Positions 27,229 to 36,079 of a stretch of DNA of 64,000 nucleotides are shown here, piece by piece; the stretch's first letter is position 1; each line of letters starts with the position of its first letter. The notes beneath the pieces were generated by a model, which was not told where the DNA came from, did not search any database, and saw nothing but the letters and a program-made list of their open reading frames with translations. The position numbers were made by a program, and so were the translations under genes. This stretch comes from Muribaculaceae bacterium (GTDB lineage: Bacteria > Bacteroidota > Bacteroidia > Bacteroidales > Muribaculaceae). The stretch lies in assembly GCA_023664185.1 (NCBI GenBank), contig JAMPGA010000001.1, forward strand, positions 653,940 to 717,939, read 5' to 3'.

Positions 27229-27236
27229 CAAAATTA
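27229..27236 (-). promoter_or_regulatory. -7 box of the EamA permease gene
   Basis: TAATTTTG on the minus strand; predicted start near 27222, a leader of about 15 bases. -33 box not clear. Confidence 0.45.
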
Positions 27237-27253
27237 CAGCAAAATCCACGATT

Positions 27254-28012
27254 ATGCAACTCAAACTTACCCCATTGCTGTCTCATACGGGCATCCGGGC
27301 CTATTCTACCGAGCGTGGCCTGACACCTGCTGACGACAGCTCGCTCCCTTACAATGGTTTCAGCGTGTGTCACTATACCGGCGACGACCCTGTGCGGATT
27401 CAAGCCTGCCGCCACATGCTTGCCACCAGGCTGGGCGTGGATGAGAAGGCTATTGTAATACCTCGACAGACCCACTCGACCAACGTTGCGGTCATTACGC
27501 CGGACAATATCGGCGCAGACTTTAATAATGTGGATGCTCTCGTCACCACGATGCGCGGAGTGGTGATAGGGGTGAACACAGCCGACTGTGTGCCAGTGAT
27601 AATGGCTGACCCCCATGCCAGGGTCATAGGCGTGGCGCATGCCGGCTGGCGTGGTGCCCTGGGCGGAGTGGCTACAAACACGCTTCTGACTATGATGGAT
27701 GCAGGAGCCAACCCATCAGATATAATTGTGGAGTTCGGACCATCGATCTGTGCCGATTGTTTTGAGGTAGGCCCCGAGGTCGCCTCGCAGTTCCCGGCGG
27801 AAAGCGTAGTGACTCGACCGGATTGGGAGCGCCCGCATGTGGATCTTCACAGATATATCACCTACACCCTTGCGGCCCGCGGGGTGGCGAGGGAAAATAT
27901 AACCCCTTTCAACCCCTCGCTCTGCACCCGCCATCACCCCGATATCTACTACTCGGCACGCGCCTTAGGGGTAAACTCAGGAAGGGTATATACATTTGCT
28001 TATTTAGAATGA
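27254..28012 (+). CDS. pgeF: Peptidoglycan editing factor PgeF (multicopper-like YfiH)
   Basis: 252 residues from MQLKLTPLLSHTG; the TTG at 27212 in the same frame lies inside the divergent promoter. The YfiH fold is shown by IPRQTHSTNV (His74), VIGVNTADCVPV (Cys112) and VAHAGWRGALGG (His129), the zinc-site residues of the family. Family members are reported as purine nucleoside phosphorylases/adenosine deaminases and, in E. coli, as removing wrongly built L-Ser-containing cell-wall precursors. Cytoplasmic. No operon partner: about 375 non-coding bases follow before dnaA. Confidence 0.88.
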   Translation: MQLKLTPLLSHTGIRAYSTERGLTPADDSSLPYNGFSVCHYTGDDPVRIQACRHMLATRLGVDEKAIVIPRQTHSTNVAVITPDNIGADFNNVDALVTTMRGVVIGVNTADCVPVIMADPHARVIGVAHAGWRGALGGVATNTLLTMMDAGANPSDIIVEFGPSICADCFEVGPEVASQFPAESVVTRPDWERPHVDLHRYITYTLAARGVARENITPFNPSLCTRHHPDIYYSARALGVNSGRVYTFAYLE

Positions 28013-28387
28013 TTCTAAATAACGAAGTGCGCTTATATTGGAGACGCAACAATAACTAACCATTTGATGTTCAACTCTCTTACCGAATTTCGGAAAATCC
28101 TTTCTGGAAGTTAAGTAAGGATTTTAAGATAAAACATAAGGTGCGGATATTCAAACGGTTGGAATATATTTCTCAATGTTCCACGCAGGGATAATTTGAG
28201 CGTGGGTTTAATGTGTTGAAAATCAATATTGATAATTGAAAATCAAAAAAACAAATAAAAAACCTTCTTTGTTTTTTTGAAAAAAAATTAGGAAATTTGC
28301 ATCCGTATTGCCCCGGCTCACAGCCTCGGGTACTCAACCGTTACTCTCACTCAATCACGGAAAAAAGTTTCCGTATAGTCAACCTTA
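28013..28387. other. AT-rich region upstream of dnaA
   Basis: Contains a 12-bp perfect inverted repeat CAAAAAAACAAA/TTTGTTTTTTTG (28244-28255 with 28268-28279), a possible dnaA promoter (TTTG 28268-28271, N20, GAAATTTG 28292-28299), and one relaxed DnaA-box-like site, TGTTGAAAA at 28214-28222. Too few boxes to call a replication origin. Confidence 0.4.
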
Positions 28388-29779
28388 ATGATGCAAAACA
28401 ACTACTCGCAGATGTGGGACAAATGTCTGGAGATAATCCGCGACACTATTCCCGCCGAACAATTCAGCTCATGGTTCAGTCCATTGTCGTTTCTAAGGTA
28501 TTCGGGCAATGAACTCACCATATCGTGTCCGTCTGAATTCTTTGCCGAGCAGCTTGAGGATCGCTATATCAGAGTGTTGGGGTTGACACTGAAGAGAGTA
28601 TTTGGCGAGGGCATACACCTTATTTACGAGTTCCCGATTGTGGCAGGCGATCCCTCGTCGCGAGTCAACATGGGCAGCGGTCATCCCAGCCCTGCCGTGA
28701 AGCCGTCGCCCGGAGCCACTGCAAATCCCTTCAAGGAGAAGTATGTTGAGGAGATAGACTCGCAGCTCAATCCCGAGTATACCTTTGAGAACTACTGTAT
28801 TAGCGACTCCAACAAGGTGGCACGCTCGATAGGCGAGGCCATAGCCAACGACCCGAAACTGCAGACCTTCAACCCTCTGTTTGTGTTCGGTCCTTGCGGA
28901 GTGGGCAAAACCCACCTTATCCAGGCCATAGGCATACGCCTCAAGGAGCGCGATCCCCGAGCCAGAGTGCTCTATATCACCGCCCGTCTCTTTGAGAGCC
29001 AGTTCACTGCCGCAGTGCAGCGCAGCAAGGTCAACGAGTTTATATCGTTCTATCAGAGTATCGACACTCTGATCATCGACGACATCCAGGACTTCATCGG
29101 TAAGGATAAGACCCAGCGCACATTCTTCCATATATTCAATCATCTGAGGCAGTACAACAAGCAGCTCATCATGTCGAGCGACTGCCGCCCGTCGGAGATG
29201 GAGGGCATGGAAGAGCGCCTGCTTTCACGCTTCAAGAGCGGAACAACTGCCCAGCTCGAAAAGCCCGATCTGCAGCTGCGCCTTGATGTGCTGCGCCGCA
29301 AGGCTCGCCGCGATGGCCTGGATCTGCCCGAGGATGTGATTTACTTCATAGCCGAAAACGTCACCGACTCCATTCGCGAGCTCGAGGGTGTAGTGGTGTC
29401 GCTGCTGGCTCACGCCACATTCCTCAACAAAGAGATATCGGTGGATCTGGCACGCCGAGTGCTGGCCAACTCAGTCAAGCTCAACAAACGCACCATCAAC
29501 TTCGAAGCCATAGCTAAGCAGGTGAGCGCCTTCTACAACATAGAGCCCTCCATGCTTGTGGCCAAGTCGAGAAAGCGCGAAGTGAGCGACGCCCGACAGA
29601 TGGTGATGTATCTGGCCAAAAAGCACACCAACATGCCCCTCAAGGCCATAGGATCGCGTCTGCAGCGCACACACGCCACTGTGCTCTATGCCTGCCGTCT
29701 CATAGACGAGCGTCTGCCCCTGGAGAGAAAGCTTCAGGACGATGTGGCTCAGATAGAGCAGATGCTCAAGGCTAACTGA
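28388..29779 (+). CDS. dnaA: Chromosomal replication initiator DnaA
   Basis: 463 residues. Domain I about 1-85 (YSQMWDKCLEIIRDTIPAEQF), flexible domain II to about 128, AAA+ domain III with Walker A GPCGVGKT (168-175) and Walker B LIIDDIQD, and the DNA-binding domain IV with AIGSRLQRTHATVLYACRLID near the C-terminus, the DnaA-box recognition helix-turn-helix. ATP-bound DnaA opens oriC. The end overlaps the convergent permease gene by 8 bases. dnaN is not adjacent, as is common in Bacteroidota. Confidence 0.97.
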   Translation: MMQNNYSQMWDKCLEIIRDTIPAEQFSSWFSPLSFLRYSGNELTISCPSEFFAEQLEDRYIRVLGLTLKRVFGEGIHLIYEFPIVAGDPSSRVNMGSGHPSPAVKPSPGATANPFKEKYVEEIDSQLNPEYTFENYCISDSNKVARSIGEAIANDPKLQTFNPLFVFGPCGVGKTHLIQAIGIRLKERDPRARVLYITARLFESQFTAAVQRSKVNEFISFYQSIDTLIIDDIQDFIGKDKTQRTFFHIFNHLRQYNKQLIMSSDCRPSEMEGMEERLLSRFKSGTTAQLEKPDLQLRLDVLRRKARRDGLDLPEDVIYFIAENVTDSIRELEGVVVSLLAHATFLNKEISVDLARRVLANSVKLNKRTINFEAIAKQVSAFYNIEPSMLVAKSRKREVSDARQMVMYLAKKHTNMPLKAIGSRLQRTHATVLYACRLIDERLPLERKLQDDVAQIEQMLKAN

Positions 29780-30863
29780 TGGTATTTGTGCCCACAGGGT
29801 CGTTTCCCTTTATGATATATTCCTGATAGTAAGCCAGCAGTAGTGTGGTGAGCGGGATTGCTATGATCATGCCGATGAGTCCCATGAGAGTGCCCCACAC
29901 TGAGAGCGACAGCAGTATTATGGCAGGGTTGAGGCCCATCACTTTGCCCATGATTTTAGGAGTGAGAATATAGTCGCAAATACACTGGCTCACCACGTAT
30001 ACCAGTATACATTTGCCTATCAGAGGCCAGAAAGACACCTGCCCACCCAGCGATGAGATGTAGCAAACGGCCGTCACAGGTATGAGAGTGACATACTGGA
30101 AGTAGGGTATGATGTAGAGCACACCCACAAGTATCCCCAACACGATGGCCAGAGGTATGCCAACGAGGGAGAACCCGATGCAGTAGAACACAGCGGCACA
30201 CAGAGCCAGGAACACCTGCACACGGAAATACCGGTTCATGCTGTCCTTTATGTCGTCTTCAACCTTATAGACCGGCTCGCGAAACTTCGGGGGGACCAGC
30301 AGACGGAACCCTTTCATCAGTTCAGGATAGTCAATGAGTATGAAAATCACATAGATAAACATCAGAAACCACTCCAGCGTGTGGAAAACTATACCCAGCG
30401 AGTATGACACGATGGAGACACCTTTGTTTACGATGGATGCAAGTCTGTCCTGTGTGAGCATCTCCTTCATATGGTCAAGGTCGAGAAGCTGGCGCAGCGA
30501 TTCGGAAACCTCGTGGGGCAGGAAGGGAATGTCGATGTTGTGTACGGAGTAGTTCTTGATCATGGCCTCCATCTGGTCTATCTCCTTCATCACAAAGGGG
30601 GTGAAGAGATATATCAGTCCACCTATCACCACGGCCGTCTCAATGAGTGTGAGAAACGTTGGTATGACGCGGTGTTTCAGTCTCAACAACTTCATGTTGA
30701 GCTGACACAGCGGCTCCAGAAAGTAGGCTATCAGGCAAGCCAGGCAGAATGGAAGCAGCACATTGGCAAGCATCTTTACCAACCATACCACCAACACTAA
30801 AAAGCCGATGGTAAAGAGGATGCGGACGGTGCGGTCGAAAGTGAATGGGCGTGATGAAAACAT
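29772..30863 (-). CDS. AI-2E family (PerM-type) permease
   Basis: 363 residues from the preferred start MFSSRPFTFDRTV; the first ATG at 30926 would overlap the end of the upstream gene. About eight membrane segments with the family's central soluble part (about 105-190) and C-terminal LVGVLYIIPYFQYV and MGLNPAIILLSLSVWGTLMGLIGMIIAIPLT. Members move varied substrates (AI-2 export, Na+/H+ exchange have been reported); no specific substrate is indicated. Probably the third gene of the amgK-murU transcript. Confidence 0.88.
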   Translation of the reverse strand: MFSSRPFTFDRTVRILFTIGFLVLVVWLVKMLANVLLPFCLACLIAYFLEPLCQLNMKLLRLKHRVIPTFLTLIETAVVIGGLIYLFTPFVMKEIDQMEAMIKNYSVHNIDIPFLPHEVSESLRQLLDLDHMKEMLTQDRLASIVNKGVSIVSYSLGIVFHTLEWFLMFIYVIFILIDYPELMKGFRLLVPPKFREPVYKVEDDIKDSMNRYFRVQVFLALCAAVFYCIGFSLVGIPLAIVLGILVGVLYIIPYFQYVTLIPVTAVCYISSLGGQVSFWPLIGKCILVYVVSQCICDYILTPKIMGKVMGLNPAIILLSLSVWGTLMGLIGMIIAIPLTTLLLAYYQEYIIKGNDPVGTNTIS

Positions 30864-30900
30864 AGCTCGTGAGGTCTTTACAGATATAACCTCAAAGGAG

Positions 30901-31641
30901 CTAAAAAAGTTTCCGGGCGCGCTCAAGAGTATCCGGACGCCCTATGTCTACCCACTTATATGGAGCCGAGGGGATATAGGCGCGGTAATTGTGCTGATGG
31001 CAAGTGGCAGTATAGAACGGCGTTAGTGAAAATACCTCCCCTTGGCTGTGCCCGTAATCGCGCATCACTCCGATGAGCGATGGATTTATGATGTGAACTC
31101 CTCCGAAGGCCATCGCCACACACCCATCCGGGAGGGGCGCCGGAGCCACAGTCTGACCGGTGAGAGTATTTGTCCATCCCGCCATGCGGCCGTCGGGGCT
31201 GAATATAAGCCGACGCGATGAGGGACGGTCGGGCGACACGAGCAGTGTGGCCTCGGTACCGCCGCATGCATGGGCCTCCATCATCTCATGGATGGGAAAA
31301 TCGGTGAGAATATCGGCGTTATAGAGCATTACGGGCTCTGAGGGGGGAGCAGTGAGAAGCTTAGCGGCATGAACCACACCACCTCCGGTGTCGAGAAGTC
31401 TTTGGCGCTCCGAGCTGATGTGGATGCGTGCCCCAAACTCTCGCTCGGCCAGAAAATTCTCTATCATATCGGCATGATGGTGCACATTTACCACTATATC
31501 CCTGATGCCGGCATCGGTCATCCTCCGTATCACTCTTTCCAGCATGGTCATGCCACCCACTTCAATCAGTGCCTTTGGGCAATTGTCGGTGAGCGGTGCC
31601 AGGCGTGTGCCCAGGCCAGCGGCAAAGATCATTCCTTTCAT
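30901..31641 (-). CDS. murU: MurU-like nucleotidyltransferase
   Basis: 246 residues starting MKGMIFAAGLGTRLAPLTDN, the nucleotide-binding signature of sugar-1-phosphate nucleotidyltransferases; other segments are PKALIEVGGMTMLERVI, VMLYNADILTDFP (metal-binding Asp) and YKWVDIGRPDTLERAR at the end. Upstream codons of the open frame are rejected. It overlaps by 4 bases the AmgK-like kinase gene, the same pairing as amgK-murU of Pseudomonas, where MurU makes UDP-MurNAc from MurNAc-1-phosphate so that cell-wall sugar is reused without MurA. The substrate is inferred from that pairing; another hexose-1-phosphate is possible. Confidence 0.75.
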   Translation of the reverse strand: MKGMIFAAGLGTRLAPLTDNCPKALIEVGGMTMLERVIRRMTDAGIRDIVVNVHHHADMIENFLAEREFGARIHISSERQRLLDTGGGVVHAAKLLTAPPSEPVMLYNADILTDFPIHEMMEAHACGGTEATLLVSPDRPSSRRLIFSPDGRMAGWTNTLTGQTVAPAPLPDGCVAMAFGGVHIINPSLIGVMRDYGHSQGEVFSLTPFYTATCHQHNYRAYIPSAPYKWVDIGRPDTLERARKLF

Positions 31642-33035
31642 AGCATGAGGGAGATGTTTCGTTCGCGATGACAGAGTATTACGTTCACCTCCGGAAATTT
31701 TTCCTTGAGATGCTCGGCGGTGTGCTGAGCCGAATAAACGCTGCGGTGCTGACCACCGGTGCAGCCGTAGCAAATGGATAGCGAGTTGAATCCACGTTCC
31801 AGATAGTTGGCCACAGCCTTGTCTGTGAGGCTGTAGCACTCCTTGAGAAACACCTGTATCTCGCCATGCTGCTCCAGAAAGTCGATCACGGGCTGGTCGA
31901 GCCCGGTGAGCTTTTTATACTCCTCATATCGGCCCGGATTGTCCATGGCGCGGCAGTCAAACACAAATCCGCCACCATTGCCCGAAGGGTCGATCGGAAT
32001 ACCCTTCTTATATGAGAAACTTGTCACCCTCACAGTCAGTCCCGAGTTGGGGGCAGGAATATATGTCACAGGTGGCTGAGAGGACACTTCCCGAAGCACA
32101 CTTCTGAGATATTTGAGCTTGGGAGGGGAGAGCAGATCGGTTTCCAAAAACAATTTCAGATTATCAAGGGCATATGGTATGCTCTGGATGAAATGGCCTT
32201 TCTTTTCCACCAGTCCGCGGAAACCGTATGCTCCAAGCACCTGGAGTGTGCGCACCAATCCACACAACAACACCTGTCGGTCAAAGTTGGCCGGAACAGC
32301 GCGCAGCTCCGCGAGGCTGTGGGTGTAAGTGTCTGTGAGAGTCTGCCGCAACGTCTGTGGAAACTCAGCCTTGGCTTGATAGATGAATGAGGCGACATCG
32401 TAGGCCAGCGGGCCGCGGCGGGCTCCCTGGAAATCGATGAAGTAGGGCTCGTCGTCGTTTATCATCACATTGCGGCTCTGGCAGTCGCGCAGCATCAGTG
32501 CGGAGGCCGGGGTGTGAAGGAGCTCAGCCACTATTGATGCAAGCGTGCGCATTGACTCCTCGAGATGAGGCTCGCTACATTCTATTTGTGTGAGGTTGAG
32601 ATATGAATACTTGAAGTAATTCAGATCCCACATCACGGCGCGCTCGTCAAACGAGCTCACGGGATAGCATCGGGCGTAGTCAATGCTTTCGGCTCCCAGG
32701 GTTTGCATACGGGGCAGCACAGCCATTGTCTTTTCAAGCATCCGGGTGTCATGGCGCAGATTCCAGAGGCTCTCGTCGCCCAGGTCGGTCTGCAGATATG
32801 CCATGCGGTCGTAGGAGACGGCCTTTACTGCTGGCGCCGGAAGCCCTTCTTCCTCAAAGTGGTGCGACAGATATATGAAGGCCTCATTTTCAGCCCGTCG
32901 TGTGCCCACTACTCTCACCAGACTTTGAGGCCCAGTGAGGCGGAAATATCTGCGCGATGAGCCGGCCGGAGTCAAGGGTGTGACAGCACTCGGAAGCTCT
33001 CCGGTGTATTGTAGGTATAGTTCTTCGAGAATCAT
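31638..33035 (-). CDS. amgK: AmgK-like sugar kinase fused to RapZ C-terminal domain
   Basis: 465 residues. Residues 1 to about 325 are an aminoglycoside-phosphotransferase-type kinase: SSRRYFRLTG nucleotide loop, ALMLRDCQSRNVMI catalytic loop (with Arg where His is usual) and PYFIDFQGARRG metal site. The kinase resembles AmgK, the anomeric kinase for MurNAc/GlcNAc. From about 335 the chain continues as a RapZ C-terminal domain: VTSFSYKKGIPIDPSGNGGG, VFDCRAMDNPGRYEEYK, LSICYGCTGGQHRSVYSA. In E. coli RapZ this half binds GlmY/GlmZ RNA and glucosamine-6-phosphate. The RapZ N-terminal P-loop ATPase is absent; the kinase takes its place. Start at 33035, 69 bases from the divergent methyltransferase gene. 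Operon with murU. Confidence 0.8.
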   Translation of the reverse strand: MILEELYLQYTGELPSAVTPLTPAGSSRRYFRLTGPQSLVRVVGTRRAENEAFIYLSHHFEEEGLPAPAVKAVSYDRMAYLQTDLGDESLWNLRHDTRMLEKTMAVLPRMQTLGAESIDYARCYPVSSFDERAVMWDLNYFKYSYLNLTQIECSEPHLEESMRTLASIVAELLHTPASALMLRDCQSRNVMINDDEPYFIDFQGARRGPLAYDVASFIYQAKAEFPQTLRQTLTDTYTHSLAELRAVPANFDRQVLLCGLVRTLQVLGAYGFRGLVEKKGHFIQSIPYALDNLKLFLETDLLSPPKLKYLRSVLREVSSQPPVTYIPAPNSGLTVRVTSFSYKKGIPIDPSGNGGGFVFDCRAMDNPGRYEEYKKLTGLDQPVIDFLEQHGEIQVFLKECYSLTDKAVANYLERGFNSLSICYGCTGGQHRSVYSAQHTAEHLKEKFPEVNVILCHRERNISLML

Positions 33036-33091
33036 AGGCTAAAATTACAAATTAATTCGCTCCCGCAGCATGTTTTCTCGGAAAAGATTGC

Positions 33092-33099
33092 TAATTTTG
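33092..33099 (+). promoter_or_regulatory. -7 box almost abutting the methyltransferase ATG
   Basis: TAATTTTG ends 5 bases before the ATG at 33105. By the usual geometry transcription would begin at or within a base or two of the start codon, giving a leaderless message. Confidence 0.45.
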
Positions 33100-33104
33100 T
33101 AAAA

Positions 33105-33869
33105 ATGGAACCTTCTTCACAGATTACAAATGCCATAATAGATACCGTAGCGTCGCTCGATACCCGCAAAGGGAGGCGCAAAAGCGGTCTTTTTAAAGCC
33201 GAGGGCACAAAATGTGTGTTCGACACCATAGATCACTTCCGGCTGCAGGCACTCTATGCCACTCGTGAGTGGATAGACGCGCACTCTGACATGCAAAGGG
33301 TGGCCGTGTGTGCTGGGCGCGGACAGTTGAGCCGAATGTCGGCTATGGTCACTGCGCCCGAGGTGATAGCCGTGTATCACATTCCCCCCGAGCGCCCTCT
33401 GCCATCTCCGGCCGGAAGGCTCATGCTGGCCCTTGACACCATCCAGGATCCTGGCAATCTGGGTACTATAATCAGAGTGGCCGACTGGTTTGGCGTGACC
33501 GACATACTGTGTTCCCACGAGACGGCTTCATGCTACAGCCCCAAAGTGATACAGGCCACAATGGGGTCTATATCCCGTGTGGCACTGCATTATTGCGATC
33601 TTCCCTCTACCATTGCCAAGCTGCGGGAGAACGGTCTAAAATATGTGTATGGCACCTTCCTTGACGGCGAGAACATCTCTGAAGCCACGATACATCCCGA
33701 AGGGCTGATCGTGACCGGCAACGAGGGGAACGGAATATCGGAAGGGGTGGAACGGACTGTGACACACCGCTTGCTCATACCCTCGTGGCCCGTAGGTCGC
33801 CCCACCGGTGAGAGCCTTAACGCCGCCATAGCCACGGCCATAACACTTGCAAAATTCAGAGGCATATGA
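33105..33869 (+). CDS. TrmH/SpoU family RNA 2'-O-methyltransferase
   Basis: 254 residues. N-terminal substrate-binding domain (about 1-95, TRKGRRKSGLFKAEGTKCV) and the SPOUT knot domain with all three motifs: motif 1 LDTIQDPGNLGTIIRVADWFG, motif 2 GLIVTGNEGNGIS, motif 3 GESLNAAIATAI. It transfers a methyl group from S-adenosylmethionine to a ribose 2'-OH in rRNA or tRNA; which nucleotide is not decidable (RlmB-like or TsnR-like). Its stop overlaps the radA start by ATGA, so the two are translationally coupled. Confidence 0.9.
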   Translation: MEPSSQITNAIIDTVASLDTRKGRRKSGLFKAEGTKCVFDTIDHFRLQALYATREWIDAHSDMQRVAVCAGRGQLSRMSAMVTAPEVIAVYHIPPERPLPSPAGRLMLALDTIQDPGNLGTIIRVADWFGVTDILCSHETASCYSPKVIQATMGSISRVALHYCDLPSTIAKLRENGLKYVYGTFLDGENISEATIHPEGLIVTGNEGNGISEGVERTVTHRLLIPSWPVGRPTGESLNAAIATAITLAKFRGI

Positions 33870-35251
33870 AAGATGTGAAGACTGCATGGTTCTGCAGCAG
33901 CTGCGGAGCCGAATCACCCAAATGGGCAGGGCGCTGCCCGGCCTGCGGCGAGTGGAACACAATGGTCGAGGAGCGCATTCCTGCAAAGAAAAAAGGGGGC
34001 GCTTCCATGGCCACCGCGGGCAAAGGACGGCTCAATGCATCGTCGCGCCCGGTGGCGGTGAGCAATATAGAGGCATCCGAGGAGGAACGCATTCGCATGC
34101 CGTCGGCCGAACTGAACCGTGTGCTCGGAGGTGGCCTGGTGGCCGGGAGCATCATACTGATAGGTGGTGAACCCGGCATAGGCAAGTCGACCCTTGTGTT
34201 GCAGAACATTCTCTCCATTAAGTCGCGCCGCATACTCTATGTGTCGGGCGAGGAGAGCGCACAGCAGATAAAGATGAGGGCCGACCGCATAGGGCGTCCC
34301 AGCGACAATGTGTTCATAGCCTGCGAGACGTCGCTCGAGACTATACTGGATCATATAGACGATTTTAATCCCGGACTTGTCATAGTCGATTCTATCCAGA
34401 CCATCGCCTCTGATGCCCTCGACTCGGCGCCTGGCAGCGTATCGCAGGTCAGAGAGTGTGCGGCCTCAATGCTCCGCTATGCCAAGGAGTCGGGAGTGCC
34501 CGTCATCCTCATTGGTCATATCACCAAAGAGGGGAGTATCGCCGGTCCGAAGGTGCTGGAGCATATCGTCGACGCCGTCTTGCAGTTTGAGGGGGACTCG
34601 CGTCATCTCTACCGCCTGCTCCGAGCCATCAAAAACCGCTTTGGCTCTACCTCGGAGTTAGGCATATATGAAATGTGTCAGCGCGGTCTGCGCGAGGTTT
34701 CAAATCCTTCTGAGCTTTTGCTGGGACTTAACTCGGGTCACTCCGAACTTTCGGGCATAGCCATCGGTGTGACCATTGAGGGCGCACGTCCATTTTTGAT
34801 AGAGACCCAGGCGCTTGTCTCCACGGCCGCTTATGGCACACCGCAGCGCAGCGTCAATGGCTTCGACTCCAAGCGCATGAACATGCTTCTCGCCGTCCTG
34901 GAAAAGCGTGTGGGATTCAAGCTGGCTGCCAAGGATGTGTTCCTGAATATAGCAGGCGGCCTGAAGGTAAACGACCCGGCTCTTGACCTGGCCGTGATAT
35001 GCTCCATACTGTCGAGCAACGTGGATATGCCTGTGCCACCCCTCACATGTATGGCCGGCGAGGTGGGACTTTCTGGCGAAATCCGTCCAGTGAGCCGCAT
35101 AGAGCAGCGTATACGCGAGGCCGAAAAGCTTGGCATGAAGACCATTTTAATCCCTACCGCCAATCTCAAAGGCACCGACCTGTCGTCGCTCGGCATAAAG
35201 GTGGTTGAGGTGTCGAGGGTCGAGGAAGCCTTCCGGGCTCTGTTTGCGTAG
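33866..35251 (+). CDS. radA: DNA repair protein RadA (Sms)
   Basis: 461 residues. C4 zinc finger Cys10/13/24/27, RecA-like ATPase with Walker A GGEPGIGKS (100-108), the RadA-specific KNRFG motif (256-260), and a Lon-like C-terminal domain (about 285-455). Acts in recombination intermediates, driving branch migration. Coupled by 4-base overlap to the upstream SpoU methyltransferase. Confidence 0.97.
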   Translation: MKDVKTAWFCSSCGAESPKWAGRCPACGEWNTMVEERIPAKKKGGASMATAGKGRLNASSRPVAVSNIEASEEERIRMPSAELNRVLGGGLVAGSIILIGGEPGIGKSTLVLQNILSIKSRRILYVSGEESAQQIKMRADRIGRPSDNVFIACETSLETILDHIDDFNPGLVIVDSIQTIASDALDSAPGSVSQVRECAASMLRYAKESGVPVILIGHITKEGSIAGPKVLEHIVDAVLQFEGDSRHLYRLLRAIKNRFGSTSELGIYEMCQRGLREVSNPSELLLGLNSGHSELSGIAIGVTIEGARPFLIETQALVSTAAYGTPQRSVNGFDSKRMNMLLAVLEKRVGFKLAAKDVFLNIAGGLKVNDPALDLAVICSILSSNVDMPVPPLTCMAGEVGLSGEIRPVSRIEQRIREAEKLGMKTILIPTANLKGTDLSSLGIKVVEVSRVEEAFRALFA

Positions 35252-35253
35252 GC

Positions 35254-35296
35254 TCTAAAAAATCCTCCGGCCACTTTTGGCTCGGAGGATTTCCAT
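35254..35296 (-). terminator. Terminator between radA and the small minus-strand gene
   Basis: Stem AAATCCTCCGGCC (35260-35272) with GGCTCGGAGGATTT (35279-35292), one bulge. A T6 run follows on the minus strand, so it mainly ends the 35322 gene; it may also slow radA transcripts. Confidence 0.75.
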
Positions 35297-35321
35297 ATAT
35301 AAAAAATAGTTAGGTACTTAC

Positions 35322-35558
35322 TTATTTCTGTGCATAGCTGAGCACTGTAGGGCTCTCTACATCAACTCCATACTCCTTGGCTCTCTCAAGTATGGCGCGA
35401 GCCAGACGAGGCTTCAGGTCTTCCGGGCAATAGCGGAAGTAAGCTTCGGCGGCGCGCACATGTGCCGCATCGGGCATAGGATATTCTCTACGCTCGGGGA
35501 GCCCGTAGACGCTGTCGGGGAGCTCTTTGCGCTCCTCATAGGATATTCTGTCGCTCAT
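35322..35558 (-). CDS. Small DUF6582-like protein
   Basis: 78 residues, acidic and soluble. The core ELPDSVYGLPERREYPMPDAAHVRAAEAYF matches the L-P-D-S-x-[FY]-[AG]-[IL]-P-x-x-R-x-Y-P-x-x-D-x-x-H-[AV]-R pattern found in short bacterial proteins and at the ends of phage structural proteins (from memory). Role unknown. Five bases downstream of the outer-membrane protein gene, so probably co-transcribed. Confidence 0.7.
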   Translation of the reverse strand: MSDRISYEERKELPDSVYGLPERREYPMPDAAHVRAAEAYFRYCPEDLKPRLARAILERAKEYGVDVESPTVLSYAQK

Positions 35559-35563
35559 GATCT

Positions 35564-36079
35564 TCAGAGATTAAATCTGAAACCTACCTGAAGCAGACCC
35601 TGTGCACCAAAGCCAAGCTCGCCAAACATAGTTGTAACTCTTGAGAGTCCCACTTCGGCACCGAGCGGTGAAGCCTGGAAGGCAAAGTATGATTTGTTTT
35701 TATGCCAGTCATCATCGGCCATATGGGTGAGGCAAACACCCAGAGCGCCATGGGCATATAGAGTGACGATGGAATTGCGCCAGTAATTATACTTGCCGTT
35801 GAGCATGAACACGTGATAATAGGCATTTGCATCATCCGCGTGCTTGTAGGAGGCCGACGAGAAGGTATAGGAGGCACCAAGCATAAACGAAGGCATAACC
35901 TTGAAGTTTACTCCGGCTGTCACAGCGCCCCAGGCGTTGTTTACGGCACCGTAGTCGTGCATGTCTGTGGCATCCATCTGGGTGTAACCACCGTAGCCTA
36001 TCTGAAGTTGGGCACGCTGTGCGCTGGCACCAAAAGCCAGACCCATCACAGCACAGAGAATGAAAATGAGTCTTTTCAT
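35564..36079 (-). CDS. Outer membrane beta-barrel protein
   Basis: 171 residues: signal peptide 1-20 (LIFILCAVMGLAFGASAQ), then about eight alternating beta strands and a terminal aromatic-like strand ending VGFRFNL. Fits the small OmpA/OprF-like barrel (PF13568/PF13505 type). No peptidoglycan-binding domain. Likely surface porin or structural protein; no specific function evident. Confidence 0.82.
   Translation of the reverse strand: MKRLIFILCAVMGLAFGASAQRAQLQIGYGGYTQMDATDMHDYGAVNNAWGAVTAGVNFKVMPSFMLGASYTFSSASYKHADDANAYYHVFMLNGKYNYWRNSIVTLYAHGALGVCLTHMADDDWHKNKSYFAFQASPLGAEVGLSRVTTMFGELGFGAQGLLQVGFRFNL

Noticed and set aside
28013..28387. oriC
   Set aside because: Only one relaxed DnaA box and an AT tract; not enough to call an origin.
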